The notes: generated by a model from the sequence alone, not told the origin. A stretch of DNA of 61,028 nucleotides from Yoonia sp. (GCA_029250945.1 JAQXEG010000001.1:1-61028); one strand, 5' to 3'; shown: positions 1-10,299, numbered from the stretch's first letter. A program made the numbers and translations.

Positions 1-51
1 GCATATGTCATGTAGTTGGGGTAGGATTCTGATTTACAGAGAGTTTCGCGC

Positions 52-705
52 GTGACTAACTTTACCGCCCGCCGCACCATGATGGTCGACACCCAAGTTC
101 GCCCGTCAGACGTGACAAAATTCCCGATTATCGACGCGATGCTTTCCGTCCCGCGCGAAGTGTATGTACCCGCGACGATGCAAGAGGCCGCTTATATCGG
201 TGAAAACCTTGATATTGCCGCTGGCCGCGTGGTGCTAGAGCCGCGCACATTTGGCAAAATGCTGGATGCACTGATGATCGACGTGGATGACGTAGTACTC
301 GATATTGCGTGCGGGCTTGGGTATTCCACGGCTGTGCTGGCACAGATGTGCGATTTTGTTGTGGCCGTCGAAGATGACGATGCACGCGCTGCACAGGCAC
401 AGGAAACACTGTCGGCACAGGGCGTTGATAATGCGGCTGTGATGACGGGGCCTTTGGCCGAAGGATCAGCAAAATCAGGCCCTTATGATATTATTATGGT
501 GCACGGTGCTGTGCACACTGTGCCTGACGCTTTGTTAGATCAACTGCGTGAAGGCGGGCGGATCGCCTGTATTTTTGCCGAGGGCGCACTAGGTGTTGTT
601 CGGATCGGGCTTAAGATTGATGGCACCGTGAATTGGCGCTTTGCGTTCAATGCGGGTGCGCCGGTTTTGACCGGATTTGAAAAACAAGCTGCCTTCTCTC
701 TTTAG
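52..705 (+). CDS. pcm: Protein-L-isoaspartate O-methyltransferase
   Basis: This is a SAM-dependent methyltransferase of the PCMT family, which repairs isoaspartyl residues in aged cytosolic proteins. The 217-residue protein has a Rossmann motif I (VLDIACGLGYSTAVLA, about residues 83-98) and an N-terminal segment typical of short alphaproteobacterial PCMTs. The GTG start gives the expected N-terminus (MTNFTARRTMMVDTQVRP). It lies just upstream of a TolC-like gene and a DUF2497 gene, a common order in Rhodobacterales. The alphaproteobacterial branch is divergent, so the repair activity is inferred from the family. Confidence 0.9.
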   Translation: MTNFTARRTMMVDTQVRPSDVTKFPIIDAMLSVPREVYVPATMQEAAYIGENLDIAAGRVVLEPRTFGKMLDALMIDVDDVVLDIACGLGYSTAVLAQMCDFVVAVEDDDARAAQAQETLSAQGVDNAAVMTGPLAEGSAKSGPYDIIMVHGAVHTVPDALLDQLREGGRIACIFAEGALGVVRIGLKIDGTVNWRFAFNAGAPVLTGFEKQAAFSL

Positions 706-762
706 GATACGGGCGTTGCGTGTCTGCCAAGTCGATGAATGCAAGCCGTTGGGGGACGTGCG

Positions 763-2121
763 ATGACAATGCGTAAATATTTTGGTGCCGCGCTAACGGC
801 TGTGACACTTGTGATTTCGGCGCCTGCGCAGGCGGATACCCTTGCGGATGCACTGACGCACGCTTACAACCACTCGGGTCTTTTGGACCAAAATCGCGCT
901 TTGTTGCGTGCTGCAGATGAGGATGTGGCGCAGGCTGTTGCAGCCACCCTGCCAGTTATTTCATGGGCGGCGAATGCGTCGGTGTCTGCGCCCCGCGCAC
1001 CCAGTGCTGATTTGATCCAGGCGACGGCAAGCATCTCTGGCTCTTTGGCAATTTACGACAGCGGCGCTGGGCAGCTTGCGGTTGAGGCACAAAAAGAAAT
1101 CGTGCTGGGCACCCGTCAGTCATTGCGTGACGTTGAACAGAACGTTCTCCTTAACACCGTCAGCGCCTATATGCAGGTGCGTGCCGATAGCGAATTCATG
1201 GCGCTGCGTCAAAGCAACGTGCGTGTGATTACCCAAGAATTGCGTGCCGCAGAGGACCGTTTTGACGTGGGCGAAGTGACCCGCACCGACGTTGCACTGG
1301 CCGAAGCGCGGCTTGCCTCCGCCAAAAGCCTGCTGGCGGCCGCGCAGGGAAGCCTCGCACGCTCGGCAGAGGCGTATCGCAACGCCGTTGGTCGTGCGCC
1401 GCGCAGCTTGCAACCCGCAAGTGCCGCACCTGTGTTGAAGACGATCGCGGATGCAAAGGCATTTGCCGTGCGCAATCACCCCTCAATCTTGCAGGTCCAG
1501 CATTCTGTCAGCGCCGCAGAGCTAAGCATCAAGCGCGGCGAGGCTGCGATGAACCCGACGGCATCGTTGAACATGCAGTTTGGCGTGAATCAGGATGGCA
1601 CCATTGGCCAGCAGGTTGGGATCGGTGTTGGTGGCACGATTTACGCGGGCGGGCGGTTGTCATCCCAAGTGCGGCAGCTGATGGCACGCCGAGATGCGAC
1701 ACGTGCGCAGCTGCACGTCGTACGTCTCGGCTTGGAACAGCAGGTCGGCAATGCATACAGTTTTCTTGAGGTTGCACGCGCATCCCGTCAGGCTATTGGC
1801 CAGCAAATTCGCGCAGCACGCGTTGCATTCCGCGGCGTCCGCGAAGAGGGGACATTGGGCGCCCGCACCACAATCGACGTACTGAACGCTGAGCAAGAGT
1901 TGTTGAACGCACAGGCCAATTTGATTGCCGCGCAAGCCGACGAGGTGATTGCCAGCTATCAGGTGCTTGCCGCGATGGGGCTGCTCACTGCGGAGCATCT
2001 GCGTTTGCCAGTGCAAAATTATGACCCTGCGGCGTATTATAACCTTGTGAAAGACGCGCCGCTGATCACGTCCGATCAGGGTCAGGCGCTTGATCGTGTT
2101 CTGCGGTCCATCGGTCAATAA
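763..2121 (+). CDS. tolC: TolC family outer-membrane efflux/secretion channel
   Basis: This is an outer-membrane factor that forms the exit duct of type I secretion or RND/MFS efflux systems. A signal peptide ending near APAQA/D is followed by two outer-membrane-efflux repeats over about 420 residues rich in Ala and Gln, as expected for the coiled-coil barrel. An in-frame ATG lies upstream at 739, but the ATG at 763 has a GGGGGA ribosome site 6 nt before it and puts the signal peptide at the very N-terminus. The mature length (about 430) fits TolC. The partner inner-membrane pump is not adjacent, so the cargo is unknown. Confidence 0.92.
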   Translation: MTMRKYFGAALTAVTLVISAPAQADTLADALTHAYNHSGLLDQNRALLRAADEDVAQAVAATLPVISWAANASVSAPRAPSADLIQATASISGSLAIYDSGAGQLAVEAQKEIVLGTRQSLRDVEQNVLLNTVSAYMQVRADSEFMALRQSNVRVITQELRAAEDRFDVGEVTRTDVALAEARLASAKSLLAAAQGSLARSAEAYRNAVGRAPRSLQPASAAPVLKTIADAKAFAVRNHPSILQVQHSVSAAELSIKRGEAAMNPTASLNMQFGVNQDGTIGQQVGIGVGGTIYAGGRLSSQVRQLMARRDATRAQLHVVRLGLEQQVGNAYSFLEVARASRQAIGQQIRAARVAFRGVREEGTLGARTTIDVLNAEQELLNAQANLIAAQADEVIASYQVLAAMGLLTAEHLRLPVQNYDPAAYYNLVKDAPLITSDQGQALDRVLRSIGQ

Positions 2122-2198
2122 TTCAAACCTTAATGGACTGGTTGTTTGAAAGCCCAACTCGGTTTACGTTAACGCCGAGGCAAAAAGCAGGTTCAAGA

Positions 2199-3035
2199 AT
2201 GTCTGATCCGGTCACAAACGTCGAAATCGAAGATGTGTTGTCATCCATCCGCCGTTTGGTGGCGGAAGGTGATAAATCTGAGCCAAAGCCTGCGGAACAT
2301 AGCGATTCGGCAGCAAGCCGCTTTGTCCTGACGCCTGCATTGCGCGTCGCTGATCCGGTTGCGCCTGAAGGCGATGCAGAAGACGACATCGCATTGTCCC
2401 CCGAATCAGAAGAGCTGGCCGCGCAATTTGTGGCCCCTGCGCCCGCGCCGCTCGTCCTGCAACCTGCTGAAATTGCAGATGAACCGCTTGTCCACGATGA
2501 CATGTCCGATGCTGACCGTGCCAGCCTTGAGGAAACCATTGCCGAGCTTGAGGCAGCGGTGACCGATCAGGACGACGAATGGGAACTCGACGGGAGCGAA
2601 ACCGCCCCAACGGCCACATCCGCGACCTTGACCGCCATTTTTGCCGATGCCGTTGATCATACCGGCGATCTGGTCGAACACGATGAGGATGATATCGTCT
2701 TACAGGCCGAGCCTGAGGCAGAGGTTGTGCCATTGCACACTGCTGACACCGCTTTCCGCCATGCAACCCCCGATGATGCAGACGCTGATTTTGGTGATGA
2801 ACCGGCTGCGGATGACGACGATGGTATCCCGATTCCCGATGATCTGGAGGAAAACATCGCGGCCTATCTGGCGGGTGGCGGCACGTCTGCGATTGACCAC
2901 GACATCTTGCGCGAAATGATCGCCGAAGTCGTCCGTGAAGAGCTTCAGGGCGAGATGGGTGAGCGGATCACCCGCAACATCCGCAAGCTTGTGCGCCGCG
3001 AGATTAACAACGAGCTGTCATCGCGGTCTGTCTAA
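2199..3035 (+). CDS. DUF2497 (PopZ-related) protein
   Basis: This 278-residue protein has the bipartite layout of DUF2497/PopZ-like alphaproteobacterial proteins. A short N-terminal helix ([19 protein letters not shown], residues 8-23) is followed by a long, very acidic Ala/Asp/Glu/Pro-rich disordered linker and a conserved basic C-terminal helical end ([20 protein letters not shown], about residues 245-264). PopZ itself organises cell poles and tethers centromeres in Caulobacter. A polar-scaffold role here is inference. The start at 2199 is preferred over 2133 because the conserved N-terminal helix begins there. It follows tolC and converges on cobQ with a 4-bp overlap. Confidence 0.8.
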   Translation: MSDPVTNVEIEDVLSSIRRLVAEGDKSEPKPAEHSDSAASRFVLTPALRVADPVAPEGDAEDDIALSPESEELAAQFVAPAPAPLVLQPAEIADEPLVHDDMSDADRASLEETIAELEAAVTDQDDEWELDGSETAPTATSATLTAIFADAVDHTGDLVEHDEDDIVLQAEPEAEVVPLHTADTAFRHATPDDADADFGDEPAADDDDGIPIPDDLEENIAAYLAGGGTSAIDHDILREMIAEVVREELQGEMGERITRNIRKLVRREINNELSSRSV

Positions 3036-4486
3036 CCGACGGTGCCGGCAAGATTAAGCAACTGATCAATATCCATATGCGTTTCTAGGTGCGTGGCCAG
3101 TTGGTCGAGCGTGTCTTCAACCCCTTGCGCATAATTTATCACGGGCAGGGGCGCGCCTAGCTGCGCCAGAAACGCTGCGCGGAACTGGTCGGCGGTGAAC
3201 AATCCATGCAGATAACATCCCATTATCTTGCCATCTGGTGACGCTGCCCCCTCGCCACGGCCGTCCAGCGACAGCCATGCGCGGTCGCAATCCGGCCCCG
3301 ATGTCTCCCCGATGTGAATCTCGTATCCCGTCACCTGATCACCCGTCGGCAAATAGGTGGAGGTTGAGCGCGCCAGCCGTTTTTGCGGCTTCATGACCGT
3401 CGTGATGTCCAATAGGCCAAGACCGTCGACACGGGACGGCGCGCCCTCGATCCCGTCGTCATCAATGATCTTTTGCCCCAGCATTTGATACCCGCCACAA
3501 ATGCCCAGCACACGCCCGCCACGCCGCATATGGGCGGCCAGATCAATGTCCCATCCCTGGGCGCGGAAATGGGCGAGATCGGCGATGGTGGATTTGGATC
3601 CCGGGATCAGGATCAGATCGGCGTCGCCGGGCAGGGGGCGGCCTGCCTCAATAATCTCAACACTGACCTCTGGCGTGGCCGAAAGCGGGTCAAGATCGTC
3701 GAAATTCGCAATACGGTTCAGGCGCGGCACAGCGATTTTGATTGGCCCGCCCTTTCGGCTGGTGACATCCATCACATCCTCTGCCGGTAACTTCCACGCA
3801 TCCGCAAACCAAGGCACGATGCCCAGCGGCGTCCAGCCTGTCGCGTCCTCAATGATTGTCATACCGTCAGCGAACAAGGTGGGATCGCCGCGAAACTTGT
3901 TGATGCCAAAGCCACGGATCAGGGCACGGTCATCGGCGGGCAGGACGGCATGGGTGCCTACCAGCTGCGCGATCACGCCGCCGCGATCAATGTCCCCAAT
4001 CAGCACGACAGGCACGTTCGCAGCACTGGCAAAGCCCATGTTGGCGATATCGCCGGCACGGAGGTTCACCTCTGCGGGGCTGCCAGCACCTTCGATGATG
4101 ATCAGGTCATGGGCGGCTGACATGCGGTAAAAGCTGTCTAACACTGCAGGCAGCAGTTTTTCCTTTTGTTTGCCGTAGTCGCGCGCCTTCATGGTGGCAA
4201 AGCGCTTGCCATGCACGACGACTTGCGCGCCGACCTCGGATTCGGGTTTCAGCAGGACGGGGTTCATATCGACAATCGGCTCAAGCCCGCAGGCCAAGGC
4301 TTGCAATGCCTGTGCGCGGCCAATTTCACCGCCGTCTGTGGTGACCGCGGCGTTGTTGGACATGTTCTGGGGCTTGAACGGGGCGACGGATAGGCCGCGC
4401 CGTACGCAGGCCCGCGCAATGCCAGCCACCAACATGGATTTACCAACGTTTGAGCCGGCCCCTTGGATCATGATCGCCTTGGTCAT
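3032..4486 (-). CDS. cobQ: Cobyric acid synthase
   Basis: This enzyme amidates adenosyl-cobyrinic acid a,c-diamide at four side chains, using glutamine and ATP, late in cobalamin synthesis. The N-terminal dethiobiotin-synthetase-like domain carries a P-loop (GAGSNVGKS, about residues 8-16). The C-terminal class-I glutaminase domain shows the nucleophile motif [10 protein letters not shown] and a C-terminal YLHGLF His motif. Length (484) is normal. The start at 4486 is chosen for its strong AGGAGG ribosome site. No other cob genes are in the window, but cobQ is divergent from the membrane gene at 4539. Confidence 0.96.
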   Translation of the reverse strand: MTKAIMIQGAGSNVGKSMLVAGIARACVRRGLSVAPFKPQNMSNNAAVTTDGGEIGRAQALQALACGLEPIVDMNPVLLKPESEVGAQVVVHGKRFATMKARDYGKQKEKLLPAVLDSFYRMSAAHDLIIIEGAGSPAEVNLRAGDIANMGFASAANVPVVLIGDIDRGGVIAQLVGTHAVLPADDRALIRGFGINKFRGDPTLFADGMTIIEDATGWTPLGIVPWFADAWKLPAEDVMDVTSRKGGPIKIAVPRLNRIANFDDLDPLSATPEVSVEIIEAGRPLPGDADLILIPGSKSTIADLAHFRAQGWDIDLAAHMRRGGRVLGICGGYQMLGQKIIDDDGIEGAPSRVDGLGLLDITTVMKPQKRLARSTSTYLPTGDQVTGYEIHIGETSGPDCDRAWLSLDGRGEGAASPDGKIMGCYLHGLFTADQFRAAFLAQLGAPLPVINYAQGVEDTLDQLATHLETHMDIDQLLNLAGTVG

Positions 4487-4538
4487 CGCGTCCTCCTGCG
4501 ATAGATGTTTAGGGCGCACGGCGGCACAAGGAAAGATC

Positions 4539-5117
4539 ATGAATACACCCGCACACCTGATTTTTGGGATGGCTGCATTCGGGAACCCGATGCGGCGCGC
4601 CGTGACGGCTGCGGCCTTTGCGGGGGCCGTGATCCCTGATCTGTCGCTTTATCTGTTGGCAGGATGGGAATTGCTGATCAAAGGCACCGATCCGAATATT
4701 GTTTTCGGTCAGATGTATTATTCGGAAAGCTGGCAAGCTGTGTTCCGGATGGACAACTCATTCGTCCTGTGGGGACTGGTGTTGGTAATCGGGCTAATGT
4801 GGCGCAGCCCTGTGATGATTGCATTGTGCGGGGCAGCGTTGTTGCATCTGGCGTTGGATTTTCCGCTGCACAATGACGACGCGCGGGCGCATTTCTGGCC
4901 CCTGACGAATTGGAAATTCATCAGCCCCGTCAGCTATTGGGATCCGAAATACTATGGCTATATCGCCGGCCCGATCGAGGTCGGTTTGGTGATCGCTGTG
5001 ACCATCTATGCATGGCGCAAGTTCACATCATGGGTGATGCGGTCGGCGTTTACGGTGCTTGCAATGTTGCAGGTCGTGCCCTTCATCGCATTTGCGCTGA
5101 TGTTCGACGGGGCATAA
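4539..5117 (+). CDS. Uncharacterised membrane protein next to cobQ (YdjM/DUF457-like)
   Basis: This 192-residue integral membrane protein has about four to five hydrophobic segments. Histidines near the N-terminus (TPAHLIFG) and in a mid-protein [12 protein letters not shown] segment resemble the layout of YdjM/DUF457 membrane-bound putative metal hydrolases. The ATG at 4539 is preferred because the long upstream reading frame is only the antisense shadow of cobQ. Homologues are often labelled as cobalamin-related purely from position. No catalytic function can be assigned from sequence. A strong bidirectional terminator follows it. Confidence 0.7.
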   Translation: MNTPAHLIFGMAAFGNPMRRAVTAAAFAGAVIPDLSLYLLAGWELLIKGTDPNIVFGQMYYSESWQAVFRMDNSFVLWGLVLVIGLMWRSPVMIALCGAALLHLALDFPLHNDDARAHFWPLTNWKFISPVSYWDPKYYGYIAGPIEVGLVIAVTIYAWRKFTSWVMRSAFTVLAMLQVVPFIAFALMFDGA

Positions 5118-5118
5118 A

Positions 5119-5146
5119 AAAACGCAGCCCTGCTGGACTGCGTTTT
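5119..5146. terminator. Bidirectional intrinsic terminator
   Basis: The arms AAAACGCAG and CTGCGTTTT are perfect 9-bp complements around a 10-nt loop. A T-run is therefore produced on both strands. It sits between two convergent genes, ending at 5117 (+) and 5172 (-), and can serve both. Confidence 0.9.
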
Positions 5147-5171
5147 CTGAAATCTGAATAGGTTGGAATGC

Positions 5172-5495
5172 TTACGCGGCGCGTGCTTCTTGCTCGGCTG
5201 CGTTGCGGCGTTCGCTTTCTTCGCGTGACAGGGCCACAGATGTACGGACACCTTTGCCAACGAAATCCATCAGGCCGCCCACAACGCGTTCGTTGGGGTC
5301 GATACCAGCGCATGACAGCACCTCGCGCCCATCGCGGGAGCGTGCCCAGCGGGCGATCTGTTCGGGGCCGTTGCCGTATTTCTTGTCATCTGCAATGGCG
5401 TCATCCAATGCAGCCAGCACAACAGCGGCGAACAGTTTACGAGCACGGTTGCCCTGTTCGTTATTGAAGGCAGATCCGTCGACGAAATCTCTCAT
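5172..5495 (-). CDS. Small conserved roseobacter protein (DUF6280-like)
   Basis: This is a 107-residue soluble protein starting MRDFVDGSAFNNEQGNRARK, followed by an Ala-rich helix and a conserved RWARSRDGREVLSCAGIDPN segment. I recall this as a small conserved Rhodobacterales family (DUF6280). The family name is from memory and function is unknown. AAGGAAG lies 5 nt before the ATG. It has its own upstream region facing efp and ends in a shared terminator. Confidence 0.75.
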   Translation of the reverse strand: MRDFVDGSAFNNEQGNRARKLFAAVVLAALDDAIADDKKYGNGPEQIARWARSRDGREVLSCAGIDPNERVVGGLMDFVGKGVRTSVALSREESERRNAAEQEARAA

Positions 5496-5715
5496 CTTGC
5501 TTCCTTTATTGCTCTTGTCTTTCTGGCATGACCGGCAATATGCAACATCCTATCCGATTCGGGGGTTCTCTTTTGGAATGGCAGCCATGCGTCATGTGCA
5601 TAGCTTGTGATCCTTCAGAGGCGATTTAGTTGCATTGTCAGCCTTAACTATCCCAGATATAGGTCTCGTCAACTTTCTATCAACCTTTCGCCATAATTCT
5701 GACACGAAGTGAAAC

Positions 5716-6279
5716 ATGCCAAAAATCAACGGAAACGAGATTCGCCCCGGAAATACGCTTGAACATGAAGGCGGGCTTTGGGCCGCTGTGAAAGTGGACC
5801 ATGTGAAACCCGGCAAGGGGGGGGCATTCGCGCAGGTCGAGCTGAAGAACCTGCGCGACGGGCGCAAGCTGAACGAACGCTTTCGGTCTGCCGATAAGGT
5901 GGAGCGCGTGCGCCTTGACCAAAAAGATCAGCAGTTCCTGTTTGAAGCTGACGATATGCTGACGTTCATGGACACCGACACCTATGAACAGATCGCATTG
6001 CCAGCGGATATTCTAGGGGATCGTCGCCCGTTTTTGCAGGACGGTATGATCGTTAAGATTGAGTATTTTGGCGATGAGGCGCTGAACGTGTCCGTCCCGC
6101 AAAAGGTTGTCTGCAAGGTTGCTGAGACAGAGCCTGTTGTCAAAGGTCAGACCGCCGCCAACAGCTTTAAGCCCGCTACGCTCGACAACGGCGTGCGCGT
6201 CATGATCCCGCCGTTTGTGGGGCAGGACGAAGACATCGTGGTGAATACCGAGGTGTTTGAATACGTCGAACGCGCCTGA
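5716..6279 (+). CDS. efp: Elongation factor P
   Basis: EF-P relieves ribosome stalling at polyproline. The 187-residue protein has the three beta-barrel domains (KOW-like N-domain, central OB and C-terminal OB). The modification-site lysine is K34 in the loop HVKPGKGG, so lysine-type modification (EpmAB) is the expected route; those enzymes are not in this window. It has a 220-bp upstream region and looks monocistronic. It ends at a short GC hairpin and a dispersed repeat. Confidence 0.97.
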   Translation: MPKINGNEIRPGNTLEHEGGLWAAVKVDHVKPGKGGAFAQVELKNLRDGRKLNERFRSADKVERVRLDQKDQQFLFEADDMLTFMDTDTYEQIALPADILGDRRPFLQDGMIVKIEYFGDEALNVSVPQKVVCKVAETEPVVKGQTAANSFKPATLDNGVRVMIPPFVGQDEDIVVNTEVFEYVERA

Positions 6280-6283
6280 TCAT

Positions 6284-6298
6284 ATCCCCGTTGGGGAT
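6284..6298 (+). terminator. Short GC hairpin after efp
   Basis: ATCCCC-GTT-GGGGAT forms a perfect 6-bp stem with a 3-nt loop, 5 nt after the efp stop. No T-tract follows directly, so it may end transcription weakly or stabilise the 3' end. Confidence 0.5.
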
Positions 6299-6303
6299 CT
6301 GAT

Positions 6304-6342
6304 GCCTCCGGCGGGCATATTTATTCTCAGAAGAAACGAAAG
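6304..6342 (+). repeat. Dispersed short repeat, copy A
   Basis: GCCTCCGGCGGGCATATTT is followed by ATTCTCAGAAGAAACGAAAG. The first 19 bases are identical to copy B at 49068, and the second half closely matches a 28-bp stretch inside putA at 26265. It lies between convergent efp and ygfZ. Confidence 0.75.
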
Positions 6343-7074
6343 TCAGTCCGCAAGTTGCAGGCTGGCCTTTTGCGTTGTCATGTCGCCGATCCGGTCGAAA
6401 CGCAGATAGGCGATCCCTTGGGTGCCGTGGACCGTGTGTAGGGTGCCCGCCGGTTTTTCGCCCGACATGATCGCATCGCCGGGGGTGGCATCACCGGTAA
6501 TTACGACACGGCGCAGGCCTTTTTTCAGCTCTGTTTTGTGTTTCATACGGGCGACGATTTCTTGGCCGACGAAACAGCCTTTCTTGAAATCAACACCATT
6601 GAGCGCCTCAAAATTCGCCTCAAGAATATAGGTGTCAGGGGTCAGGTCGCGGCCTGTCGTCGGGATCAGATTGGCCACTTTGATGGCGTCCCAGTCCGTG
6701 TTGTCCGCAGCTATTTCAGTGCCATAAAGCCGCCAGCCCATCGCTGGATGTCGCGGATCAGGCAAGGCCCCGTTGGGCGCATCGCCGGTGCCACGGCTGA
6801 CGTGCAGGTCGGTTTCGGCAATGGTGACATCAGCGCGCAGTTTGTACATCGTCAAACGTTGGAACAGCATGGGGGCTGCCACGCTGTCCACGTCGACCAA
6901 CAGCGCATCATCTTGGCCGATGACAAAGAAATCCGCGAGATATTTTCCCTGCGGTGTCAGCAGCGCAGCGTAGATGATCCCGCTTGTGGCGCGGGTGACG
7001 TCGTTCGTGATCAGACCTTGCAAGAATGCGATCCGGTCATCGCCGGTGACGCGCAGGATGGTGCGGTTGGTCAT
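6343..7074 (-). CDS. ygfZ: YgfZ/CAF17 folate-binding Fe-S assembly and repair protein
   Basis: YgfZ is a tetrahydrofolate-dependent GcvT-fold protein that supports Fe-S enzymes such as MiaB. The 243-residue protein has the family signature KKGCFVGQE (about residues 164-172), containing the redox-active Cys, after an N-terminal GcvT-like fold (FLQGLITNDV). Its ATG overlaps the stop of the upstream MsbA-like gene (ATGA), indicating translational coupling. The annotation is secure at family level. Confidence 0.93.
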   Translation of the reverse strand: MTNRTILRVTGDDRIAFLQGLITNDVTRATSGIIYAALLTPQGKYLADFFVIGQDDALLVDVDSVAAPMLFQRLTMYKLRADVTIAETDLHVSRGTGDAPNGALPDPRHPAMGWRLYGTEIAADNTDWDAIKVANLIPTTGRDLTPDTYILEANFEALNGVDFKKGCFVGQEIVARMKHKTELKKGLRRVVITGDATPGDAIMSGEKPAGTLHTVHGTQGIAYLRFDRIGDMTTQKASLQLAD

Positions 7075-8852
7075 GATGTCTGGGCCTTTTGTTGGCTGAA
7101 CTGCAAAGCATGAAGATCGGCATAGATGCCACCATTTTCAAGGAGTGTATCATGCGTGCCGTGATCCACGACGCGGCCCTGATCCATCACAACGATCTGG
7201 TCTGCGTTGCGAACGGTCGACAGGCGGTGCGCGATGACAAGTGTGGTCCGGCCTGCCGACAGCTTTTCAAGGGCGGATTGCACGATGGCCTCTGACTTGG
7301 TGTCGAGCGCGCTTGTCGCCTCGTCCAGTAGCAAGATGGGGGTGTCGCGCAAAAGGGCACGCGCAATCGCGACCCGTTGACGTTGGCCGCCAGACAGGTT
7401 GGACCCCCGCGGCCCCGCTGGGCTATCGAGGCCATTAGGCAACTGCCCTAGGAAGTCGGTCACATGGGCGGCATCAAGTGCCGCATGCAGCGCCGCATCG
7501 CTGATGTCTGTGCGCCCAAGCAGGATGTTTTCGCGCAGGGTTTCATCAAACAATGCAGAGTCTTGGGAAACGACCGAAATCAGTCCGCGCAGATCTGCCA
7601 GCGCGAGGGATGTGGTGTCGGTGCCATCAATCGTGACGTGGCCGCCCGCGGGGTCGATCAGGCGGGTCAACACGTTGAAGACCGTCGATTTACCCGCGCC
7701 AGACGCGCCAACAAGGGCTGTGGTTTGCCCAGCCTTAGCGGTGAAACTTGTGCCTTTCAGCACTGGTAAATCGCCATAGCCGAGCGTGACGTCAGCTAGG
7801 GTGATCGTCGGTGCGGCCATTGGCGCAGGCTGTGGGTGCGCGGGCGAGGTCAGCGCTGGCACCTCGTGCAGGATACCTTGCAACCGTTCGATGCTGGCGG
7901 CGGCCATTTGCCATTGCCCCGACATCAGCCCCAGACGGCGTAGCGGTTCGAACGCCAGCGACATCGCGGTAAAGAACGACATGAATTGGCCTACGGTTTT
8001 TTCGCCTGCGATAATCTCTGAACCGCCAAAGATGACGACGCCCAGAAACCCGACGCCCGTCATGAAATCAATCAGCGCAGGCACAGCGGCCTGACCTGAT
8101 GCGGCACGCACCTCGGCGCGGACGCGACTATCAGACAGCGCATCATAACGGGCGGATTGATACGCTTCGAGTCCGTTAAGCTTAACCGCGTTGATGCCGT
8201 GGAACACCTCATCCAGACGCGTGGCCATGCGACCCGCAAATTCACGGGCGTGGCCTGCGCGTTTGCGCACGTAAGCCTGTGCAAGCAACGACGGCAGCAC
8301 CAGAAACGGGATGCCGACAAGGGCGACAGTGGTCCAGCGCCAATCAACCGAGAGGGCCACAGAAAACAGGACGATCACCGCAATCAGATCACGGCCAAAA
8401 CCGACGATAATCGCGGCCCACGTTTGGTTGACGACTGTGACATCGCCCTGCACACGTTCAATCAGTTGTCCCGGTGGGTTGATCTGGAAATAGCCGCCAT
8501 CCAGCGTCATCACATGCCGCAAAAGATGGCTGCGCATACCTGCCGCCGTCAGTTCGCTGACCTTCTTCATCAGGATTTTTTGACCTGCCGCACTGACCGC
8601 GCGCACACAGAAAATCGCCAGAATACCAAAGCCGACCCATAACAACATGTCGGCCTGCCCTTGGACAAAGACATTGTCGAACATCGGCTGGATGATCCAC
8701 GACAAAAAGCCGAGCATGGACCCTTCGATCGCCATGAACATCACGGCAAGCGCCAGCACACGGCGATGCGGGCGCAAATAATCGCGCCAAAGCCAGCTAA
8801 AAAGTTGGTGGGCGTTTTGATTGGGGTTCGTGGTCTGTGGGTCAGTTGTCAT
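7071..8852 (-). CDS. MsbA-like ABC exporter, fused membrane and ATPase domains
   Basis: This 593-residue half-transporter has an N-terminal six-helix membrane domain (about residues 25-310). The C-terminal ATPase carries Walker A GASGAGKST, signature LSGGQRQR, Walker B ILLLDEATSALD and the H-loop IAHRLST. The family exports lipid A, other lipids or drugs from the inner membrane. MsbA-like is the best description, and the true substrate is not decidable from sequence. Start 8852 gives MTTDPQ; an upstream in-frame ATG at 8891 lacks support. It is translationally coupled to ygfZ. Confidence 0.88.
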   Translation of the reverse strand: MTTDPQTTNPNQNAHQLFSWLWRDYLRPHRRVLALAVMFMAIEGSMLGFLSWIIQPMFDNVFVQGQADMLLWVGFGILAIFCVRAVSAAGQKILMKKVSELTAAGMRSHLLRHVMTLDGGYFQINPPGQLIERVQGDVTVVNQTWAAIIVGFGRDLIAVIVLFSVALSVDWRWTTVALVGIPFLVLPSLLAQAYVRKRAGHAREFAGRMATRLDEVFHGINAVKLNGLEAYQSARYDALSDSRVRAEVRAASGQAAVPALIDFMTGVGFLGVVIFGGSEIIAGEKTVGQFMSFFTAMSLAFEPLRRLGLMSGQWQMAAASIERLQGILHEVPALTSPAHPQPAPMAAPTITLADVTLGYGDLPVLKGTSFTAKAGQTTALVGASGAGKSTVFNVLTRLIDPAGGHVTIDGTDTTSLALADLRGLISVVSQDSALFDETLRENILLGRTDISDAALHAALDAAHVTDFLGQLPNGLDSPAGPRGSNLSGGQRQRVAIARALLRDTPILLLDEATSALDTKSEAIVQSALEKLSAGRTTLVIAHRLSTVRNADQIVVMDQGRVVDHGTHDTLLENGGIYADLHALQFSQQKAQTS

Positions 8853-8954
8853 GATGGAACGGGTGTATCGGCAAATCGGGGCGGGGGGCAAGGTTGACCC
8901 TGCAATTCGCGCCGCTAGTGTCTGTGGCAGAAACCTTCATGAAAGTTCCCGCAG

Positions 8955-10145
8955 ATGTCGCTTGCCAATGGTCGTTCTTATCTTGCTATTCCTGGTCCAT
9001 CGGTGATGCCCGACGCGGTGTTGCGCGCAATGCACCGCGCATCCCCCAATATCTATGAGGGGGAGCTGCACGACCTGACCAACAGCCTGATCCCTGATCT
9101 AAAGGCGGTGGCGCAGACAGACCAGAACGTCGCGATCTATATCGGCAACGGCCACGCCGCGTGGGAGGCCGCACTCGCCAATACCGTGTCCGAAGGCGAT
9201 ACCGTTCTAGTGCTAGCAACAGGCCGGTTTTGCATTGGTTGGGGCGAGATGGCCGAGGGGCTAGGCGTGAAGGTGCAAACCCTTGATTACGGCGATGCCG
9301 CACCGATTGACCTCGCACAGGTTGAGGATGCTTTGCGTGCTGACAAGGCGGGTGCGATCAAGGCGATTTTGGCCGTGCATGTGGACACATCCACCAGCGT
9401 CAAGAATGACATCGCTGGGCTGCGGCAGGTTTTGGATACCACAGGGCATGACGCGCTGTTGATGGCGGATTGCATTGCCTCGCTTGGCTGCGACCGATTT
9501 GAAATGGACGCGTGGGGCGTCGACGTAATGGTGTCCGCCTGCCAAAAGGGGTTGATGACACCCGCTGGCATCAGCTTTGTCTGGTATAACGCCAAGGCAG
9601 ATGCCGTGCGCCGCAAAACCGTCAGCCGCTATTGGGATTGGCGCCCGCGCACCGAGCCGGATTATTATTTCGAATACTTCGACGGCACTGCGCCGACCCA
9701 TCACCTTTACGGTCTGCGGACCGCCCTTGATATGATCAAGGCCGAGGGGCTGGATGCTGCATTTGCCCGCCACGAAACGCTCGCCCGCGCCATCTGGGCT
9801 GCGTTTGAATGTTGGGGGGCGGAGGGGCCTATGCATCTGAACATCGCTGATCCGGCCCATCGGTCTCACGCCGTGACATCCGTGGTGGTAGGGTCACCAA
9901 ACGGGGACAAACTGCGCCACTGGTGCGAGAATGAGGCAGGTCTGACACTGGGCATCGGCCTTGGGCGCAGCCCGGCCGATGCCTATTTCCGTGTCGGTCA
10001 CATGGGGCATGTGAACGCGCAGATGATCATGGGTGTCGTCGGCACGATCCAAGCGGGGTTGATCGCGACAGGTATTCCCCATGGGGGCGGGGCCGTTGAC
10101 GCCGCCGCAAGGGTTATCGCCGCAGGCGTCGGTCCAACCAGCTAA
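8955..10145 (+). CDS. Class V aminotransferase (alanine/serine/aspartate-glyoxylate type)
   Basis: This is a PLP enzyme of fold type I, class V, 396 residues. It opens with the family's typical IPGPSVMPDAVLRAM segment and has the PLP lysine in VSACQKGLMTP (about residue 197). The family moves amino groups from Ala, Ser or Asp to glyoxylate. In roseobacters such enzymes serve the serine cycle, photorespiration-like salvage or the beta-hydroxyaspartate cycle (BhcA). None of the bhcBCD genes is next to it, so the donor is left open. It stands alone, divergent from the ABC exporter. Confidence 0.85.
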   Translation: MSLANGRSYLAIPGPSVMPDAVLRAMHRASPNIYEGELHDLTNSLIPDLKAVAQTDQNVAIYIGNGHAAWEAALANTVSEGDTVLVLATGRFCIGWGEMAEGLGVKVQTLDYGDAAPIDLAQVEDALRADKAGAIKAILAVHVDTSTSVKNDIAGLRQVLDTTGHDALLMADCIASLGCDRFEMDAWGVDVMVSACQKGLMTPAGISFVWYNAKADAVRRKTVSRYWDWRPRTEPDYYFEYFDGTAPTHHLYGLRTALDMIKAEGLDAAFARHETLARAIWAAFECWGAEGPMHLNIADPAHRSHAVTSVVVGSPNGDKLRHWCENEAGLTLGIGLGRSPADAYFRVGHMGHVNAQMIMGVVGTIQAGLIATGIPHGGGAVDAAARVIAAGVGPTS

Positions 10146-10299
10146 TCCCAGCGTGCATCGCCCAAACGGCCACGGCCAACCAAAGATAACCAAGAACCGC
10201 CGTTATCATGCAAAGCGTCATGAAAACGATCAGACAGAGCGTCCAAAGAAACGCTTGTGTGAAATCCGGGGCGGCTTGGCGGTGATCACGTGTCTGCAT
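10114..10299 (-). CDS. Small membrane protein downstream of the HisC-like gene
   Basis: This 61-residue frame encodes one long hydrophobic stretch (about residues 16-48, room for one or two membrane helices) between a charged N-terminus and a basic end (DRRLRR). It starts 39 nt after the HisC-like gene on the same strand and overlaps the 3' end of the convergent aminotransferase by 32 bp. The ribosome site is weak. The positive-out-of-membrane pattern makes it plausible as a real gene, but no family is recognised. Confidence 0.5.
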   Translation of the reverse strand: MQTRDHRQAAPDFTQAFLWTLCLIVFMTLCMITAVLGYLWLAVAVWAMHAGISWLDRRLRR